Positions 35,779 through 44,792 of a stretch of 64,000 bases of DNA are shown here, in pieces. The DNA lies in NCBI RefSeq assembly GCF_014926585.1, contig NZ_CP045422.1, forward strand, positions 1,776,501-1,840,500, written 5' to 3'. The notes under the pieces were generated by a model. The model ran no database searches and had not been told where the DNA came from. It saw only the letters and a program-made list of their open reading frames with translations. The number at the start of each line of letters is the position of its first letter. The stretch's first letter is position 1. This DNA is from Devosia beringensis (GTDB lineage Bacteria; Pseudomonadota; Alphaproteobacteria; Rhizobiales; Devosiaceae). Position numbers and translations under genes: made by a program.

Positions 35779-36414
35779 TTAGCCCAGAATATCCCTGCTC
35801 ATCACGCGCTCGACACCGGCCTCTGCCATGTCGGCCCAGGCCCGGGCGAGGCTGCCTTCATTGTCGATGGCCCGCGTGGCATCCTCGATGACGGTGACGT
35901 CAAAGCCGGCAGCAGCGCCGTCGATGGCGGTCCAGCCAACGCAGAAATCGGTGGCCAGCCCCACGATATAGAGCCGGCCGATATCGCGCTCATTGAGGTA
36001 GCCGGCCAGACCCGTCAGGGTCTCCCGATCGGCTTCCTGGAAGCCGGAATAGGAATCGATGGCGCGGTTATAGCCCTTGCGCAGGATCAGCTGGGCTTGC
36101 GGGATATCGAGATCGGCCGAGAGCGCCGCGCCATGGCTATTCCAGACGCAGTGGTCGGGCCAGAGCACCTGGCTGCCATAGGGCAGTTGCACGGTCTCGA
36201 AGGGGGCCTTGCCGGGATGCTGGCTGGCAAAGGAGATGTGGTCGGCCGGGTGCCAGTCCTGGGTGCAGACGACATGGGTGAACTTTTTGGCCAGGGCATT
36301 GATCAGCGGCACCACGGCGTCGCCATCGGCCACCGCCAGACTGCCGCCGGGCAGGAAGTCATATTGCACATCGACGACGACCAGCAGGTCGCTCGGGGAA
36401 ATCTGCAGCGTCAT
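35779..36414 (-). CDS. pncA: Nicotinamidase / pyrazinamidase PncA
   Basis: Deamidates nicotinamide to nicotinate for NAD salvage. The 211-residue isochorismatase-fold protein has the catalytic triad Asp15 (VVVDVQYDF), Lys in RKGYNR, and Cys in GLATDFCVGW. The metal ligands are in TQDWHPADHISF. Stop lies 12 bases from the convergent grpE terminator. The pabB-pabC fusion gene ends 21 bases upstream of its start, on the same strand, so the two may be co-transcribed. Confidence 0.93.
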   Translation of the reverse strand: MTLQISPSDLLVVVDVQYDFLPGGSLAVADGDAVVPLINALAKKFTHVVCTQDWHPADHISFASQHPGKAPFETVQLPYGSQVLWPDHCVWNSHGAALSADLDIPQAQLILRKGYNRAIDSYSGFQEADRETLTGLAGYLNERDIGRLYIVGLATDFCVGWTAIDGAAAGFDVTVIEDATRAIDNEGSLARAWADMAEAGVERVMSRDILG

Positions 36415-36435
36415 CGGGCCATACTCCAGCTCAAA

Positions 36436-38208
36436 TCAGGGTTGCACCCATTGTGCCGGCAGCAGGCCGCGCACGGAATTGCCCAGCCAGACTGCCTCGG
36501 CGCCGGCAAGGTCGGCAAGCGTCAAAACCGCCTCGGCCGCCCGGCCGGTGGCCAAGAGCTCGGCGCGCAGCGTGCCGGGCAGCAGGCCCGATGCCAGAGG
36601 GGGGGTCAGCAGCATGCCGTCCCGCTCGACAAACAGACTGGTGATCGAGCCCTCGGTCAGCTCGCCGCGCTCGTTGAGAAAGACCACCTCGTCCACCCCA
36701 TGGGTGGCATGGGCGCGCTGGCGCGGGGTGTCATAGAAATCGCGGTTGGTGGTCTTGTGCGCCAGCCAGAGGCTCTGGCTGTCGAGGCGGTCATCGGCGA
36801 TCATGAAGCGGAAGACCGGCGGATTGGGCGGCAGCGGCATGGCGGTCAGCGCCGGACCCTGGGCGTCGAGGGTCAGTCGGACGCGCATGGGCTGGGTGAA
36901 GGCCTGCCTGTCGAGCAGTGTCTCGATGCCGGCAAGGTCACAGGCCAAGCCGAAATAGGCGGCCGAGGCTGCCAGCCGGTCGAGGTGGCGCTGGCGCAGG
37001 GCGTAGCCCTCAGCTGGTGTCCAGAGCAGGGTTTCGATCAGGGTGACCGGGTCGGCGGGGTCGGTGAAGAAGGCCATTTTGAGCAAAGCCTCGCGATACT
37101 CGTCTTCGGCAGTGGAGTCGGCGACGATACCACCGCCAATGCCGATGCGGCCCTTGCCTGTCTCGTCGATGACCGCGGTGCGGATGGCGACGTTGAATTG
37201 AAGGTCGCCACTGGGCGCCACATAGCCGATCGAGCCGGTATAGACGCCGCGCGGACCGGCCTCGACATCATGGATGATTTCCATGGCGCGCAGCTTGGGC
37301 GCGCCGGTGATGGAGCCACAGGGGAAGAGGTTTTCCAGCAGGGCCGTGGTGCCGATGCCGGGACGGGCCGTCGCGGTAATGCCCGAGGTCAGGGTGTGGA
37401 GGGTACGGTAGGTTTCGACGGTGAAGAGGTCGGTGACTTTCACCGAGCCGATCTCCGCAATGCGGCCCAGGTCATTGCGCAGCAGATCGGTGATCATGAG
37501 GTTTTCAGCGCGGTTCTTGGGGTCGGCGGCCAGGGCGGCGCGGCCCGCCGCGTCCTCGGCAAGGCTGCGGCCGCGCTTGAGCGTGCCCTTCATCGGCCTT
37601 GCGCTCAACCTGTCCCCGTGACGGGCGACGAAGAGTTCGGGCGAGCGCGACAGGATCCAGTGACTGCCGGTATTGAGCAGGGCGCCAAAGGCCGCCTTCT
37701 GCTGGCGCACCAAAGCGGCGTAAAGCGCGACTGGATCGCCCTCGAGGCGAAAATCGGCGGGGAAGGTGAGGTTGACCTGATAGGTGTCGCCCGCCGCGAT
37801 CAGGGCTTTGACCCGGGCGAAGGCCTTGGCATATTGCGCCAGGCTGAGGCTGGGCACGATATCGCGGGCATGGCCGGTGCGGGTGCCGACAAGATCGACC
37901 AGATAGGCGGCGACGGCGGCGGCATCAAGCCGCTGCGGGGCATCATAGAGGCCGAACCAGAGCAGGGGTGTCTCGCTGGATGCTGACAGCAGCGGGATGA
38001 GACGCTCTTCAAAAGCAAAGCCGGCCTCATAGGCGAGGTAACCGGCGGCCCAGAGGCCCTGGCGCTGGGCGTCCTCCAGCCGGGCCAGCGCGGCGCGCAC
38101 ACCATCGGCGTCATGGGCCGCGATCACGTCGCTTGGGGCGGTGAACAGCAGGCTGGTCGCGCCGGGGTTGAGCGTATCGTGCAGCAGGATGGAGCCGGGC
38201 GTGAACAT
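36436..38208 (-). CDS. pabB: Fused aminodeoxychorismate synthase component I / aminodeoxychorismate lyase (PabB-PabC)
   Basis: Makes 4-aminobenzoate for folate from chorismate. Residues 1-370 are PabB-like, with RPMKGTLKRG (the Lys typical of PabB), LLRNDLGRI, LFPCGSITGAPK and GGIVADSTAEDEY. Residues 385-590 are a class IV aminotransferase-fold lyase (PabC), with HKTTNRDFYD, containing the PLP Lys, and ELTEGSITSLFVE. The fusion is common in alphaproteobacteria and explains the 590-residue length. The glutaminase PabA is not in the window. Confidence 0.93.
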   Translation of the reverse strand: MFTPGSILLHDTLNPGATSLLFTAPSDVIAAHDADGVRAALARLEDAQRQGLWAAGYLAYEAGFAFEERLIPLLSASSETPLLWFGLYDAPQRLDAAAVAAYLVDLVGTRTGHARDIVPSLSLAQYAKAFARVKALIAAGDTYQVNLTFPADFRLEGDPVALYAALVRQQKAAFGALLNTGSHWILSRSPELFVARHGDRLSARPMKGTLKRGRSLAEDAAGRAALAADPKNRAENLMITDLLRNDLGRIAEIGSVKVTDLFTVETYRTLHTLTSGITATARPGIGTTALLENLFPCGSITGAPKLRAMEIIHDVEAGPRGVYTGSIGYVAPSGDLQFNVAIRTAVIDETGKGRIGIGGGIVADSTAEDEYREALLKMAFFTDPADPVTLIETLLWTPAEGYALRQRHLDRLAASAAYFGLACDLAGIETLLDRQAFTQPMRVRLTLDAQGPALTAMPLPPNPPVFRFMIADDRLDSQSLWLAHKTTNRDFYDTPRQRAHATHGVDEVVFLNERGELTEGSITSLFVERDGMLLTPPLASGLLPGTLRAELLATGRAAEAVLTLADLAGAEAVWLGNSVRGLLPAQWVQP

Positions 38209-38337
38209 GGCGTGGTTCTAGGGCTTCGCAGGGGCAAAGAAAAGTGCGCCGCCGCGCGGCGGCATCTTGATTAATTCCTGCCGCTGAAGATAGTGCGGTG
38301 CCGGCCGCCGATGCGCCCGGCTTTGGGGACATTTGTC

Positions 38338-38670
38338 ATGAATACCTTCCTGAAGGGCAGCCTTGCCGCCCTCGTGCTGCTGGCTGGCGCCGTGCCCGCC
38401 TGGGCCGAAACCGTCGAGTTCACACTGATCAATGACAGCAGCCAGTCGCTGCATTATTTCTACACCAATCCGAGCAATATGGAGGAGTGGGGCGAGGACC
38501 TGCTCGGTGAGGACGGCACGCTGGAGCCGGGCGAGCAGGGCGTCGTTACCATCGGCGATGGCTCGGACCAGTGTGAGTATGATTTCCGCTTCGAGACCGG
38601 CGAGGGCGCCGTGCTTGAGGTGATGGCCATCGATATCTGTTCGCTCAACAGCTATACGCTGCAGGACTAG
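38338..38670 (+). CDS. Small exported protein of unknown function
   Basis: 110 residues with a signal peptide (FLKGSLAALVLLAGAVPAWA, cleavage after AWA). The acidic mature part of about 87 residues has strand-rich pattern FTLINDSSQSLHYFYTNP, WGEDLLGEDGTLEPGEQ, and two Cys (QCEYDF, DICSL) that could form a disulfide. The fold looks like a small periplasmic beta-sandwich. I cannot name the family with confidence. It lies between pabB and dnaK, with its own leader. Confidence 0.75.
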   Translation: MNTFLKGSLAALVLLAGAVPAWAETVEFTLINDSSQSLHYFYTNPSNMEEWGEDLLGEDGTLEPGEQGVVTIGDGSDQCEYDFRFETGEGAVLEVMAIDICSLNSYTLQD

Positions 38671-38677
38671 GCGTGAC

Positions 38678-38703
38678 GGGGGACCGGCGCCCGCCGGTTC
38701 CCC
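38678..38703 (+). terminator. Hairpin downstream of the small exported protein gene
   Basis: GGGGGACCGGCG pairs with CGCCGGTTCCCC with one G-T pair and a two-base loop, nine bases after the stop codon. There is no U-tract. The rest of the gap up to dnaK carries the dnaK promoter. Confidence 0.4.
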
Positions 38704-38769
38704 AGTGCCGTCGATTTCGCCCAGAGCCCCCGCAAAGCGGCGCCAGGCGGCAAATGTGCCCTATGAGCG

Positions 38770-38798
38770 CTTGAAGCCGTACGGGGACCCCCCTATAT
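38770..38798 (+). promoter_or_regulatory. RpoH-type heat-shock promoter of dnaK
   Basis: CTTGAA and CTATAT with a spacer of exactly 17 bases fit the alphaproteobacterial sigma-32 consensus well. It implies a dnaK leader of roughly 110 bases. Confidence 0.7.
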
Positions 38799-38918
38799 AC
38801 CCGACAGGCCCGGCAATGGGCGCAATTTCAATTGCAAGGAACCCGGTCCTTCGGGGCCACGGAACTGCCTCGCGAGAGGGGCTCCAGCATGGGTTTGCTG
38901 AATAGAGAGGCTAGAGTA

Positions 38919-40832
38919 ATGGCTAAAGTCATCGGTATTGATCTGGGCACCACCAATAGCTGCGTCGCAGTGATGGACGGCGCCAATCCCAAGGTTATCG
39001 AAAACGCTGAGGGTGCGCGTACCACCCCCTCCATGGTCGCCTTCTCCAAGGATGGCGAGCGTCTGGTCGGCCAGCCGGCCAAGCGCCAGGCCGTGACCAA
39101 TCCCGAGGGCACGCTGTTTGCCGTCAAGCGCCTGATCGGTCGTCGCTATGACGACAAGGTCGTGGGCAAGGACAAGAATCTGGTGCCGTTCAAGATCGTG
39201 GCCGCCGACAATGGCGATGCCTGGGTCGAGGCATCGGGCGAGAAGTATTCGCCCAGCCAGGTCTCGGCCATGATCCTGCAGAAGATGAAGGAAACCGCCG
39301 AAAGCTATCTCGGCGAGTCCGTCACGCAGGCCGTCATCACCGTGCCCGCCTATTTCAACGACAGCCAGCGTCAGGCCACCAAGGATGCCGGCAAGATTGC
39401 CGGTCTCGAAGTGCTGCGCATCATCAATGAGCCGACCGCGGCGGCGCTGGCCTATGGCCTCGACAAGAAGAATACCGGCACGATCGCGGTCTATGACCTT
39501 GGCGGCGGCACCTTCGACGTCTCGATCCTCGAGATCGGCGACGGCGTGTTCGAGGTGAAGTCGACCAATGGCGACACGTTCCTCGGCGGCGAGGATTTCG
39601 ATCATCGCCTGGTCGACTATCTGGCCGACGAGTTCAAGAAAGAGCAGGGCATCGACCTGCGCACCGACAAGCTGGCGCTGCAGCGCCTCAAGGAAGCGGC
39701 TGAAAAGGCCAAGATCGAGCTCTCGAGCTCGACCCAGACCGAAATCAACCTGCCCTTCATCACTGCCGACGCCTCGGGCCCCAAGCATCTGACGCTCAAG
39801 CTGAGCCGCTCGAAGCTTGAAAGCCTGGTCGATGACCTGATCCAGAAGACCATCGAGCCCTGCAAGATGGCCATGAAGGATGCCGGCGTTACTGCCGCGC
39901 AGATCGACGAAGTCGTGCTGGTCGGCGGCATGAGCCGCATGCCCAAGGTGCAGGAAATCGTCAAGCAACTGTTCGGCAAGGAGCCCCATAAGGGCGTCAA
40001 TCCGGACGAAGTCGTGGCGCTGGGCGCGGCCATCCAGGCCGGCGTGCTGCAGGGCGACGTCAAGGACGTGCTGCTGCTTGACGTGACCCCGCTGTCGCTG
40101 GGCATCGAGACCCTGGGTGGCGTGTTCACCCGGTTGATCGATCGCAACACGACCATTCCGACCAAGAAGAGCCAGACCTTCTCGACCGCCGAGGACAACC
40201 AGAGCGCCGTGACGATCCGGGTGTTCCAGGGCGAGCGCGAAATGGCCGCCAACAACAAGCTGCTGGGCAATTTCGATCTGGCCGGCATTCCCCCCGCACC
40301 GCGCGGCGTGCCGCAGGTGGAAGTGACCTTCGACATCGACGCCAATGGCATCGTGCAGGTGTCGGCCAAGGACAAGGGCACCGGCAAGGAGCAGCAGATC
40401 CGCATCCAGGCCTCGGGTGGCCTGAGCGACGCCGATATCGAAGCCATGGTCAAGGAAGCCGAGCTCAATGCTGACGCCGACAAGCGCAAGCGCGAAGCGG
40501 TGGAAGCCAAGAACCAGGGCGAGAGCCTGATCCACTCGACCGAGAAGTCACTCACCGAATATGCCGACAAGGTTTCGGCCGAGGACAAGGCCGCCATCGA
40601 AAGCGCCATTGGCGCGCTCAAGGCGGTGATCGATGGCGACGATGCCGAGGTGATCAAGGAAAAGACCGACGCGCTCGGCCAGGCCGCGATGAAGCTGGGC
40701 GAGGCCATGTACAAGGCCAGCCAGGCGGAAGCCGAAGCCAAGGCCAATGGTTCGGACGATGACGGCGATGACGACGTGGTTGACGCCGATTTCGAAGAAG
40801 TCAGCGACGACGACGACAAGAAGTCTGCTTAA
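38919..40832 (+). CDS. dnaK: Molecular chaperone DnaK (Hsp70)
   Basis: The 637-residue Hsp70 has the N-terminal ATPase start [17 protein letters not shown], phosphate loop [14 protein letters not shown], the [13 protein letters not shown] segment, the linker [15 protein letters not shown], and an acidic C-terminal tail ending in [11 protein letters not shown] 38919 matches the family start; the longer frame from 38832 covers the leader. RpoH-like promoter upstream and an intrinsic terminator downstream define a single-gene unit, though dnaJ follows at 43 kb. Confidence 0.98.
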   Translation: MAKVIGIDLGTTNSCVAVMDGANPKVIENAEGARTTPSMVAFSKDGERLVGQPAKRQAVTNPEGTLFAVKRLIGRRYDDKVVGKDKNLVPFKIVAADNGDAWVEASGEKYSPSQVSAMILQKMKETAESYLGESVTQAVITVPAYFNDSQRQATKDAGKIAGLEVLRIINEPTAAALAYGLDKKNTGTIAVYDLGGGTFDVSILEIGDGVFEVKSTNGDTFLGGEDFDHRLVDYLADEFKKEQGIDLRTDKLALQRLKEAAEKAKIELSSSTQTEINLPFITADASGPKHLTLKLSRSKLESLVDDLIQKTIEPCKMAMKDAGVTAAQIDEVVLVGGMSRMPKVQEIVKQLFGKEPHKGVNPDEVVALGAAIQAGVLQGDVKDVLLLDVTPLSLGIETLGGVFTRLIDRNTTIPTKKSQTFSTAEDNQSAVTIRVFQGEREMAANNKLLGNFDLAGIPPAPRGVPQVEVTFDIDANGIVQVSAKDKGTGKEQQIRIQASGGLSDADIEAMVKEAELNADADKRKREAVEAKNQGESLIHSTEKSLTEYADKVSAEDKAAIESAIGALKAVIDGDDAEVIKEKTDALGQAAMKLGEAMYKASQAEAEAKANGSDDDGDDDVVDADFEEVSDDDDKKSA

Positions 40833-40852
40833 GCGACATCAATCCACCAGAT

Positions 40853-40885
40853 AAAGGGGTCCGGCAGCAGCCGGGCCCCTTTTGG
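40853..40885 (+). terminator. Rho-independent terminator of dnaK
   Basis: AAAGGGG-TCCGG and CCGGGCCCCTTTT form a GC-rich stem with a CAGCAG loop followed by TTTGGTTT, 20 bases after the dnaK stop. Confidence 0.8.
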
Positions 40886-40913
40886 TTTGAAATAGAAGTG
40901 GGTATGGTGATCC

Positions 40914-41375
40914 ATGAACATTCCAGACCCCCAAACTTTCACCGACCCAGACAAGTTGCGCAAGCTGATGGCCAATGCCGTCCGCCTTGGCTACGACGAT
41001 CTGGCGTTTCAATGCAAAATGCGCATCGCCGAACTGGTGGGCGCCGCCCACAATGAAAGCGCCGTCGAGCGCGAGTTCTGGACCGGCCTGGCCGCGGCCG
41101 AAGAACTGCGCACCGCCGACAATGGCCGGGTGACCCGCCTGGTCAAGGTGCGCGCCAAGCACAAGCGCGTCGGCGCCGAAAAGGTGCTGAGCGACCAGAT
41201 GATGGAAGACGCGCTCAGCGACGGCTTCGACAAGCTGGTCGAGCATGGCCGGGGCGACCTGACCGGCGAAGCCATTGTCATGCGCCATGAAGAAACCTTC
41301 AGCGTCGATGTGGTCAATGCAGCGCGCAAGAAGCTGATGGACAAGGGCGTGGCCGTCGCCGACGTGGCCGGCTAA
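40914..41375 (+). CDS. Conserved-looking hypothetical protein between dnaK and dnaJ
   Basis: A 153-residue soluble, charged protein. The N-terminal half is helical (PDKLRKLMANAVRLGYDDLA, then CKMRIAEL) and the second half has a basic VRAKHKRVGAEKVLSDQMME followed by a VMRHEETFSVDVVNAARKKL segment. I do not recognise a domain. It starts 29 bases after the dnaK terminator, suggesting its own promoter or read-through. Confidence 0.72.
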   Translation: MNIPDPQTFTDPDKLRKLMANAVRLGYDDLAFQCKMRIAELVGAAHNESAVEREFWTGLAAAEELRTADNGRVTRLVKVRAKHKRVGAEKVLSDQMMEDALSDGFDKLVEHGRGDLTGEAIVMRHEETFSVDVVNAARKKLMDKGVAVADVAG

Positions 41376-41495
41376 GTCCACTTTTCTATGGCCGCCGGCC
41401 TGCGGGCGCGGCCAGGATGGTTCCATCGGGCCGCCAATCGATTCCATGCCTGGCGGCCTGTTGGTCACGCACAGCGCGGCAGATTTTGTCGCCTC

Positions 41496-41518
41496 AAATC
41501 GCGCCGGTGGCGCGATTT
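41496..41518. repeat. Short palindromic repeat, AAATCGC family, copy 1
   Basis: A ten-base perfect stem, AAATCGCGCC / GGCGCGATTT, with loop GGT. Related stems occur at 44172 and 52190. Confidence 0.6.
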
Positions 41519-41608
41519 ACCCGGCAGGAGCTTCCTGCCATCAGAGCACCGCTCTCCCCGGACCGCCAGATCTTCGGCCCCGCGGACAATTGCGAGGGCC
41601 GGCTCGGC

Positions 41609-41622
41609 GTTTCACGTGAATC
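41609..41622 (+). repeat. Dispersed 14-mer, copy 5
   Basis: Exact GTTTCACGTGAATC, intergenic, about 90 bases downstream of an AAATCGC-family hairpin, the same pairing as at 52.2 kb. Confidence 0.65.
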
Positions 41623-41740
41623 AGGCCGGTGCGACTGGCGGGGCCGGGTTCGCCATTGCCGCAAATTCATCATGATTGAGCCCAATTGCGGGCCGGTTCC
41701 CCCTGTCCAAAGGGGGCACCGCAACCGACAAGGCGTGCCC

Positions 41741-42793
41741 ATGACCGACAGCATTCCCGCCCCGGGCGATCCGCAGGAATCGATCGGCCGACTTGCCGAA
41801 CTGATCGGCGGCGATCCGACCGCCGGGCTCGACGCCGACATGAAGGCGGTACTCGATATGCTGACGCAACTTGGCGCGCAGCGGCTGGAACAGTTGACCC
41901 CCGCGGCAGCCAGAGCGCAGCCAGGCCTGCCCGATGCGGTGAAGGCCCTGATGGCGGTGGCGGGAACCGTCGCCGACGATGATGGCGTCGCCAGCGCGGA
42001 CGTGACCATCAACAGCGCGGCGGGCGACCTGGCGGCGCGGCTCTACCGGCCAGGCGAGCTGTTGCCGCGCCTCAATCCAATGGTCCTCTATTTCCATGGC
42101 GGCGGCTTTGTCACCGGCGATCTCGACAGCCATGACGGCTCGGCCCGCGCCCTGGCGCGTCGGACAGGCGCCATCGTGCTGTCGGTGGGCTATCGCCTGG
42201 CGCCCGAGCATGCCTGGCCTGCAGCCCATGACGATGCCTGGACCGCGTGGACCTGGCTGGGTGATCAGGCCCATCGCCTGGGCGGGGATCCGCGCCGGGT
42301 GGCTGTGGCCGGCGAGGATGCTGGCGCCAATCTGGCCCTGCAAGTGGCGCTGCGTGCGCGCGATGGCCGCGGCCACCGGCCCCTTCATCAGGCGCTGATC
42401 CATCCCATGGCCGGGACCGATTTCAGCATGCCCTCCTATGGCGAGACGCTGCGGACGCTGCCGGTGGACATGCCGGCCATGCGCTGGCGGCTGCGGCAGA
42501 TCTTTGCCGATGGCCTGCCCGAAGACGAGCCGCTGCTCAATCTGGCGACGCGTCACGACCTGGCAGGCCTCGCGCCGGCCAGCATTATCCTGGCGCGGAT
42601 CGACCCGCTGCGCTCGGAGGGCGAACTGCTGGCGGCGGCGTTGCAGCGGGCAGGGGTGCCGGTCAGCTGCACGATTTATGAGGGCGTGACGCAGGGATTT
42701 TTTGGGCTGGGCCAGATCGTTACCAAGGCGCTGTTTGCCCAGGCCGAACTGGCCGACGCCCTGGCGCGGGCCTTTGCACCACCGGCGCGTTAG
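41741..42793 (+). CDS. Hormone-sensitive-lipase-like alpha/beta hydrolase lacking catalytic Ser and His
   Basis: A 350-residue HSL-family protein with oxyanion motif YFHGGGFVTGD and the conserved SVGYRLAPEHAWPAA segment. The nucleophile motif, usually GDSAGG, reads VAGEDAGANLAL, with Asp in place of Ser. The region usually YxGxxHGF reads YEGVTQGFFGL, with Gln in place of His. The acid Asp (RIDPLRSEGE) is kept. The frame is intact, so this is a pseudoenzyme or altered enzyme, not a decayed gene. ATG 41741 has AAGG about ten bases upstream. It precedes dnaJ. Confidence 0.82.
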   Translation: MTDSIPAPGDPQESIGRLAELIGGDPTAGLDADMKAVLDMLTQLGAQRLEQLTPAAARAQPGLPDAVKALMAVAGTVADDDGVASADVTINSAAGDLAARLYRPGELLPRLNPMVLYFHGGGFVTGDLDSHDGSARALARRTGAIVLSVGYRLAPEHAWPAAHDDAWTAWTWLGDQAHRLGGDPRRVAVAGEDAGANLALQVALRARDGRGHRPLHQALIHPMAGTDFSMPSYGETLRTLPVDMPAMRWRLRQIFADGLPEDEPLLNLATRHDLAGLAPASIILARIDPLRSEGELLAAALQRAGVPVSCTIYEGVTQGFFGLGQIVTKALFAQAELADALARAFAPPAR

Positions 42794-42936
42794 CCAAAGC
42801 CTGCTCAGCCATGTTGAAGACGGCGCGCGCTCTTGCTACAGAGCGGGGAATTGGTTGGCCCTCTGGCCCCGGCACGACTGGCGTTGCCCAAAGTTGCCTT
42901 CCGGGGCGGTGAATGGCAGTGATGTGCCCGCGCCCC

Positions 42937-42965
42937 CTTGCGGGCCGCGGGGTCGATGGCCATCT
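42937..42965 (+). promoter_or_regulatory. RpoH-type heat-shock promoter of dnaJ
   Basis: CTTGCG and CCATCT with a 17-base spacer, followed by A to give CCATCTA, a good fit to the alphaproteobacterial sigma-32 -10. It lies 60 bases upstream of the dnaJ TTG. Confidence 0.65.
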
Positions 42966-43025
42966 AGGGGCTAGATTTGGTCGGGCGCGCCTGTCGCGAC
43001 CGGCAATGCATTGGAGACGTGCTTC

Positions 43026-44162
43026 TTGTCAAAACGCGATTTCTACGAAGTGCTCGGCGTCGACAAGGGCGCCGATGACGCTGCGCTCAAGAGCGCCTAT
43101 CGCAAGCTTGCCATGGCCCATCACCCGGACCGCAATCCGGGCAATGACGCGGCCGAGGCCAAGTTCAAGGAAATCAGCGAGGCCTATGACACGCTCAAGG
43201 ATGGCCAGAAGCGGGCCGCCTATGACCGGTTCGGCCATGCCGCCTTCGAAAATGGTGGCGGCCGCGGCCCGGCTGGCTTCGGGCCCGAATTCACATCCTC
43301 GATGTCCGATATCTTCGACGATATCTTCGGCGACTTCATGGGTGGCGGTGGCGGCCGGCGCGGTGGCGGCGGCGCGGCCAAGCTGCGCGGCAGCGACCTG
43401 CGCTATAATCTTGAAATCAGCCTGGAAGAAAGCTTTGAGGGCCGTACCGTCGAAATCGACGTGCCGACCCTGGTGGGCTGCACGACCTGCGAGGGCTCGG
43501 GTGCCAAGCCGGGCACCGGCACCCATACCTGCCGTCAGTGCAATGGCCATGGCAAAGTACGCGCGGCACAGGGCTTTTTCACCATCGAGCGGACCTGCCC
43601 GGTCTGCCAGGGCCGCGGCCAGATGATGGACCAGCCCTGTACCGATTGCGGTGGCCAGGGCCGCCGCCAGGAAAACCGCACGCTCAGCGTCGATATTCCC
43701 CAAGGCATCGAGGACGGCACCCGTATCCGCCTGGCCAATGAGGGCGAGGCGGGGCTACGCGGGGGCCCGCCGGGCGATCTTTACATCTTCATCTCGCTAC
43801 GGCCGCATGACCTGTTCCAGCGCGATGGCGCCGATCTCTTCGCCCGCGTGCCTATCGCCATGACCACCGCCGCCTTGGGCGGCGAGTTCGAAGTGCCGAC
43901 CCTTGACGGCGCCCGGGCCAAGGTCAAGGTGGCCGCCGGCACCCAGCCGGGGCAGCGGGTGCGGCTCAAGGGCAAGGGCATGCCGGTGCTCCGATCCAAG
44001 GATGTCGGTGACCTCTATGTGCAGCTCGATATCGAGACGCCGCAGGCGCTCAGCCGCAGGCAGCGCGAACTGCTCGAGGAATTTGCCAAGCTCGAAACCC
44101 AGGAAACCAACCCGACCTCGGGCGGCTTCTTCGACAAGCTCAAGAAGATGTTTGAGGCTTGA
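43026..44162 (+). CDS. dnaJ: Chaperone DnaJ
   Basis: A 378-residue type I Hsp40. The J domain has HPDRNPG with the HPD motif. A Gly-rich region (about 75-120) is followed by four zinc-binding CxxCxG-type repeats ([32 protein letters not shown]) and the substrate domains. The start is taken as TTG 43026, giving [10 protein letters not shown] right after the initiator as in relatives, with GGAG about ten bases upstream. A TTG at 43011 is in frame but leaves no ribosome site. Its own RpoH-like promoter lies upstream. Confidence 0.96.
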   Translation: MSKRDFYEVLGVDKGADDAALKSAYRKLAMAHHPDRNPGNDAAEAKFKEISEAYDTLKDGQKRAAYDRFGHAAFENGGGRGPAGFGPEFTSSMSDIFDDIFGDFMGGGGGRRGGGGAAKLRGSDLRYNLEISLEESFEGRTVEIDVPTLVGCTTCEGSGAKPGTGTHTCRQCNGHGKVRAAQGFFTIERTCPVCQGRGQMMDQPCTDCGGQGRRQENRTLSVDIPQGIEDGTRIRLANEGEAGLRGGPPGDLYIFISLRPHDLFQRDGADLFARVPIAMTTAALGGEFEVPTLDGARAKVKVAAGTQPGQRVRLKGKGMPVLRSKDVGDLYVQLDIETPQALSRRQRELLEEFAKLETQETNPTSGGFFDKLKKMFEA

Positions 44163-44171
44163 GGCGGAAAC

Positions 44172-44196
44172 GAAATCGCTCCGGTGGAGCGATTTC
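44172..44196. repeat. Short palindromic repeat, AAATCGC family, copy 2 (after dnaJ)
   Basis: A perfect 11-base stem, GAAATCGCTCC / GGAGCGATTTC, with loop GGT, nine bases after the dnaJ stop. It may act in termination, although the following U-tract is short. Confidence 0.6.
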
Positions 44197-44274
44197 CCGC
44201 ATCAAGGCCATGAGAGCTAGGCTCGAATGGTACGACGCTTTCGCGCATGCCGGCCCCTTGCTTCTCAAAGGCCT

Positions 44275-44682
44275 TCACGCCCCCTGCTGCGGGCTGAACT
44301 CCATCCAGAAATATTCCCAGACATGGCCGTCGAGATCGGCGATGGAGCGGCCATACATGAAGCCGTGGTCCTGCGCCTCGCGCACCTCGGTGCCACCCAC
44401 CTTCAGCGCCGTTTCGGCGATGGCGTCCACGGCGGCACGACTGTCGCGCGACAAGGCGTAAAGCGCCTGGGTATGGGTCTTGGGATCAGGGATAGGCAGC
44501 GGCGAGAAGGCCAGGAACTTCTCATGCGTCAGCAGCATGAAATAGATGGTCTCGCTGAACACGATGCAGGCGCCGTCCTCGTTGCTGAACTGGGCATTAT
44601 GGTCAAAACCGATGGCCTTGTAATAGGCCATGGATGCCGGCAGGTCGCGCACCGGGATATTGACGAAGATCGAAGCGGCCAT
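44275..44682 (-). CDS. VOC family protein (glyoxalase-fold)
   Basis: A 135-residue VOC protein with IFVNIPVRDLPASMAYYKAI, GFDHNAQF and the closing GRSIADLDGHVWEYFWME. It resembles the lactoylglutathione-lyase-like group with short substrates; the C-terminal Glu ligand is present. ATG 44682 has GGGAGA nine bases upstream. Divergent from the flavin reductase gene across 110 bases. Confidence 0.85.
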   Translation of the reverse strand: MAASIFVNIPVRDLPASMAYYKAIGFDHNAQFSNEDGACIVFSETIYFMLLTHEKFLAFSPLPIPDPKTHTQALYALSRDSRAAVDAIAETALKVGGTEVREAQDHGFMYGRSIADLDGHVWEYFWMEFSPQQGA

Positions 44683-44792
44683 TGATTGTCTCCCTATGGT
44701 GGCAAGCTGCCGAATGATCGCCGGCTCGCCATTTATCTTGCAGCGACGCGCCAGTCGGGTCAATTTCGACGCTTCGGCAACAGGAATGCAAG

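Larger units (their letters stand above)
41376..41740. other. 365-base intergenic region rich in hairpins
   Basis: No convincing gene is seen. It holds a near-perfect hairpin (AAATCGCGCC-GGT-GGCGCGATTT, 41496-41518), a second one (GGCAGGA-GCT-TCCTGCC, 41523-41539), one copy of the dispersed 14-mer (41609-41622), and the leader of the alpha/beta hydrolase gene. Confidence 0.6.

Noticed and set aside
35767..37986. 739-codon plus-strand open frame opposite pncA and pabB
   Set aside because: Antisense to two clear enzymes; residue make-up is typical of a shadow frame.
38248..38263. GCCGCCGCGCGGCGGC palindrome upstream of the small exported protein gene
   Set aside because: Perfect but of simple GC-rich composition; such sequences arise often in this base composition and no function is supported.
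33705..38918. CIRCE element for HrcA
   Set aside because: No TTAGCACTC-N9-GAGTGCTAA or close variant was found near hrcA, grpE or dnaK.
38793..40535. 580-codon minus-strand open frame opposite dnaK
   Set aside because: Antisense shadow of a highly conserved gene with no recognisable domains.
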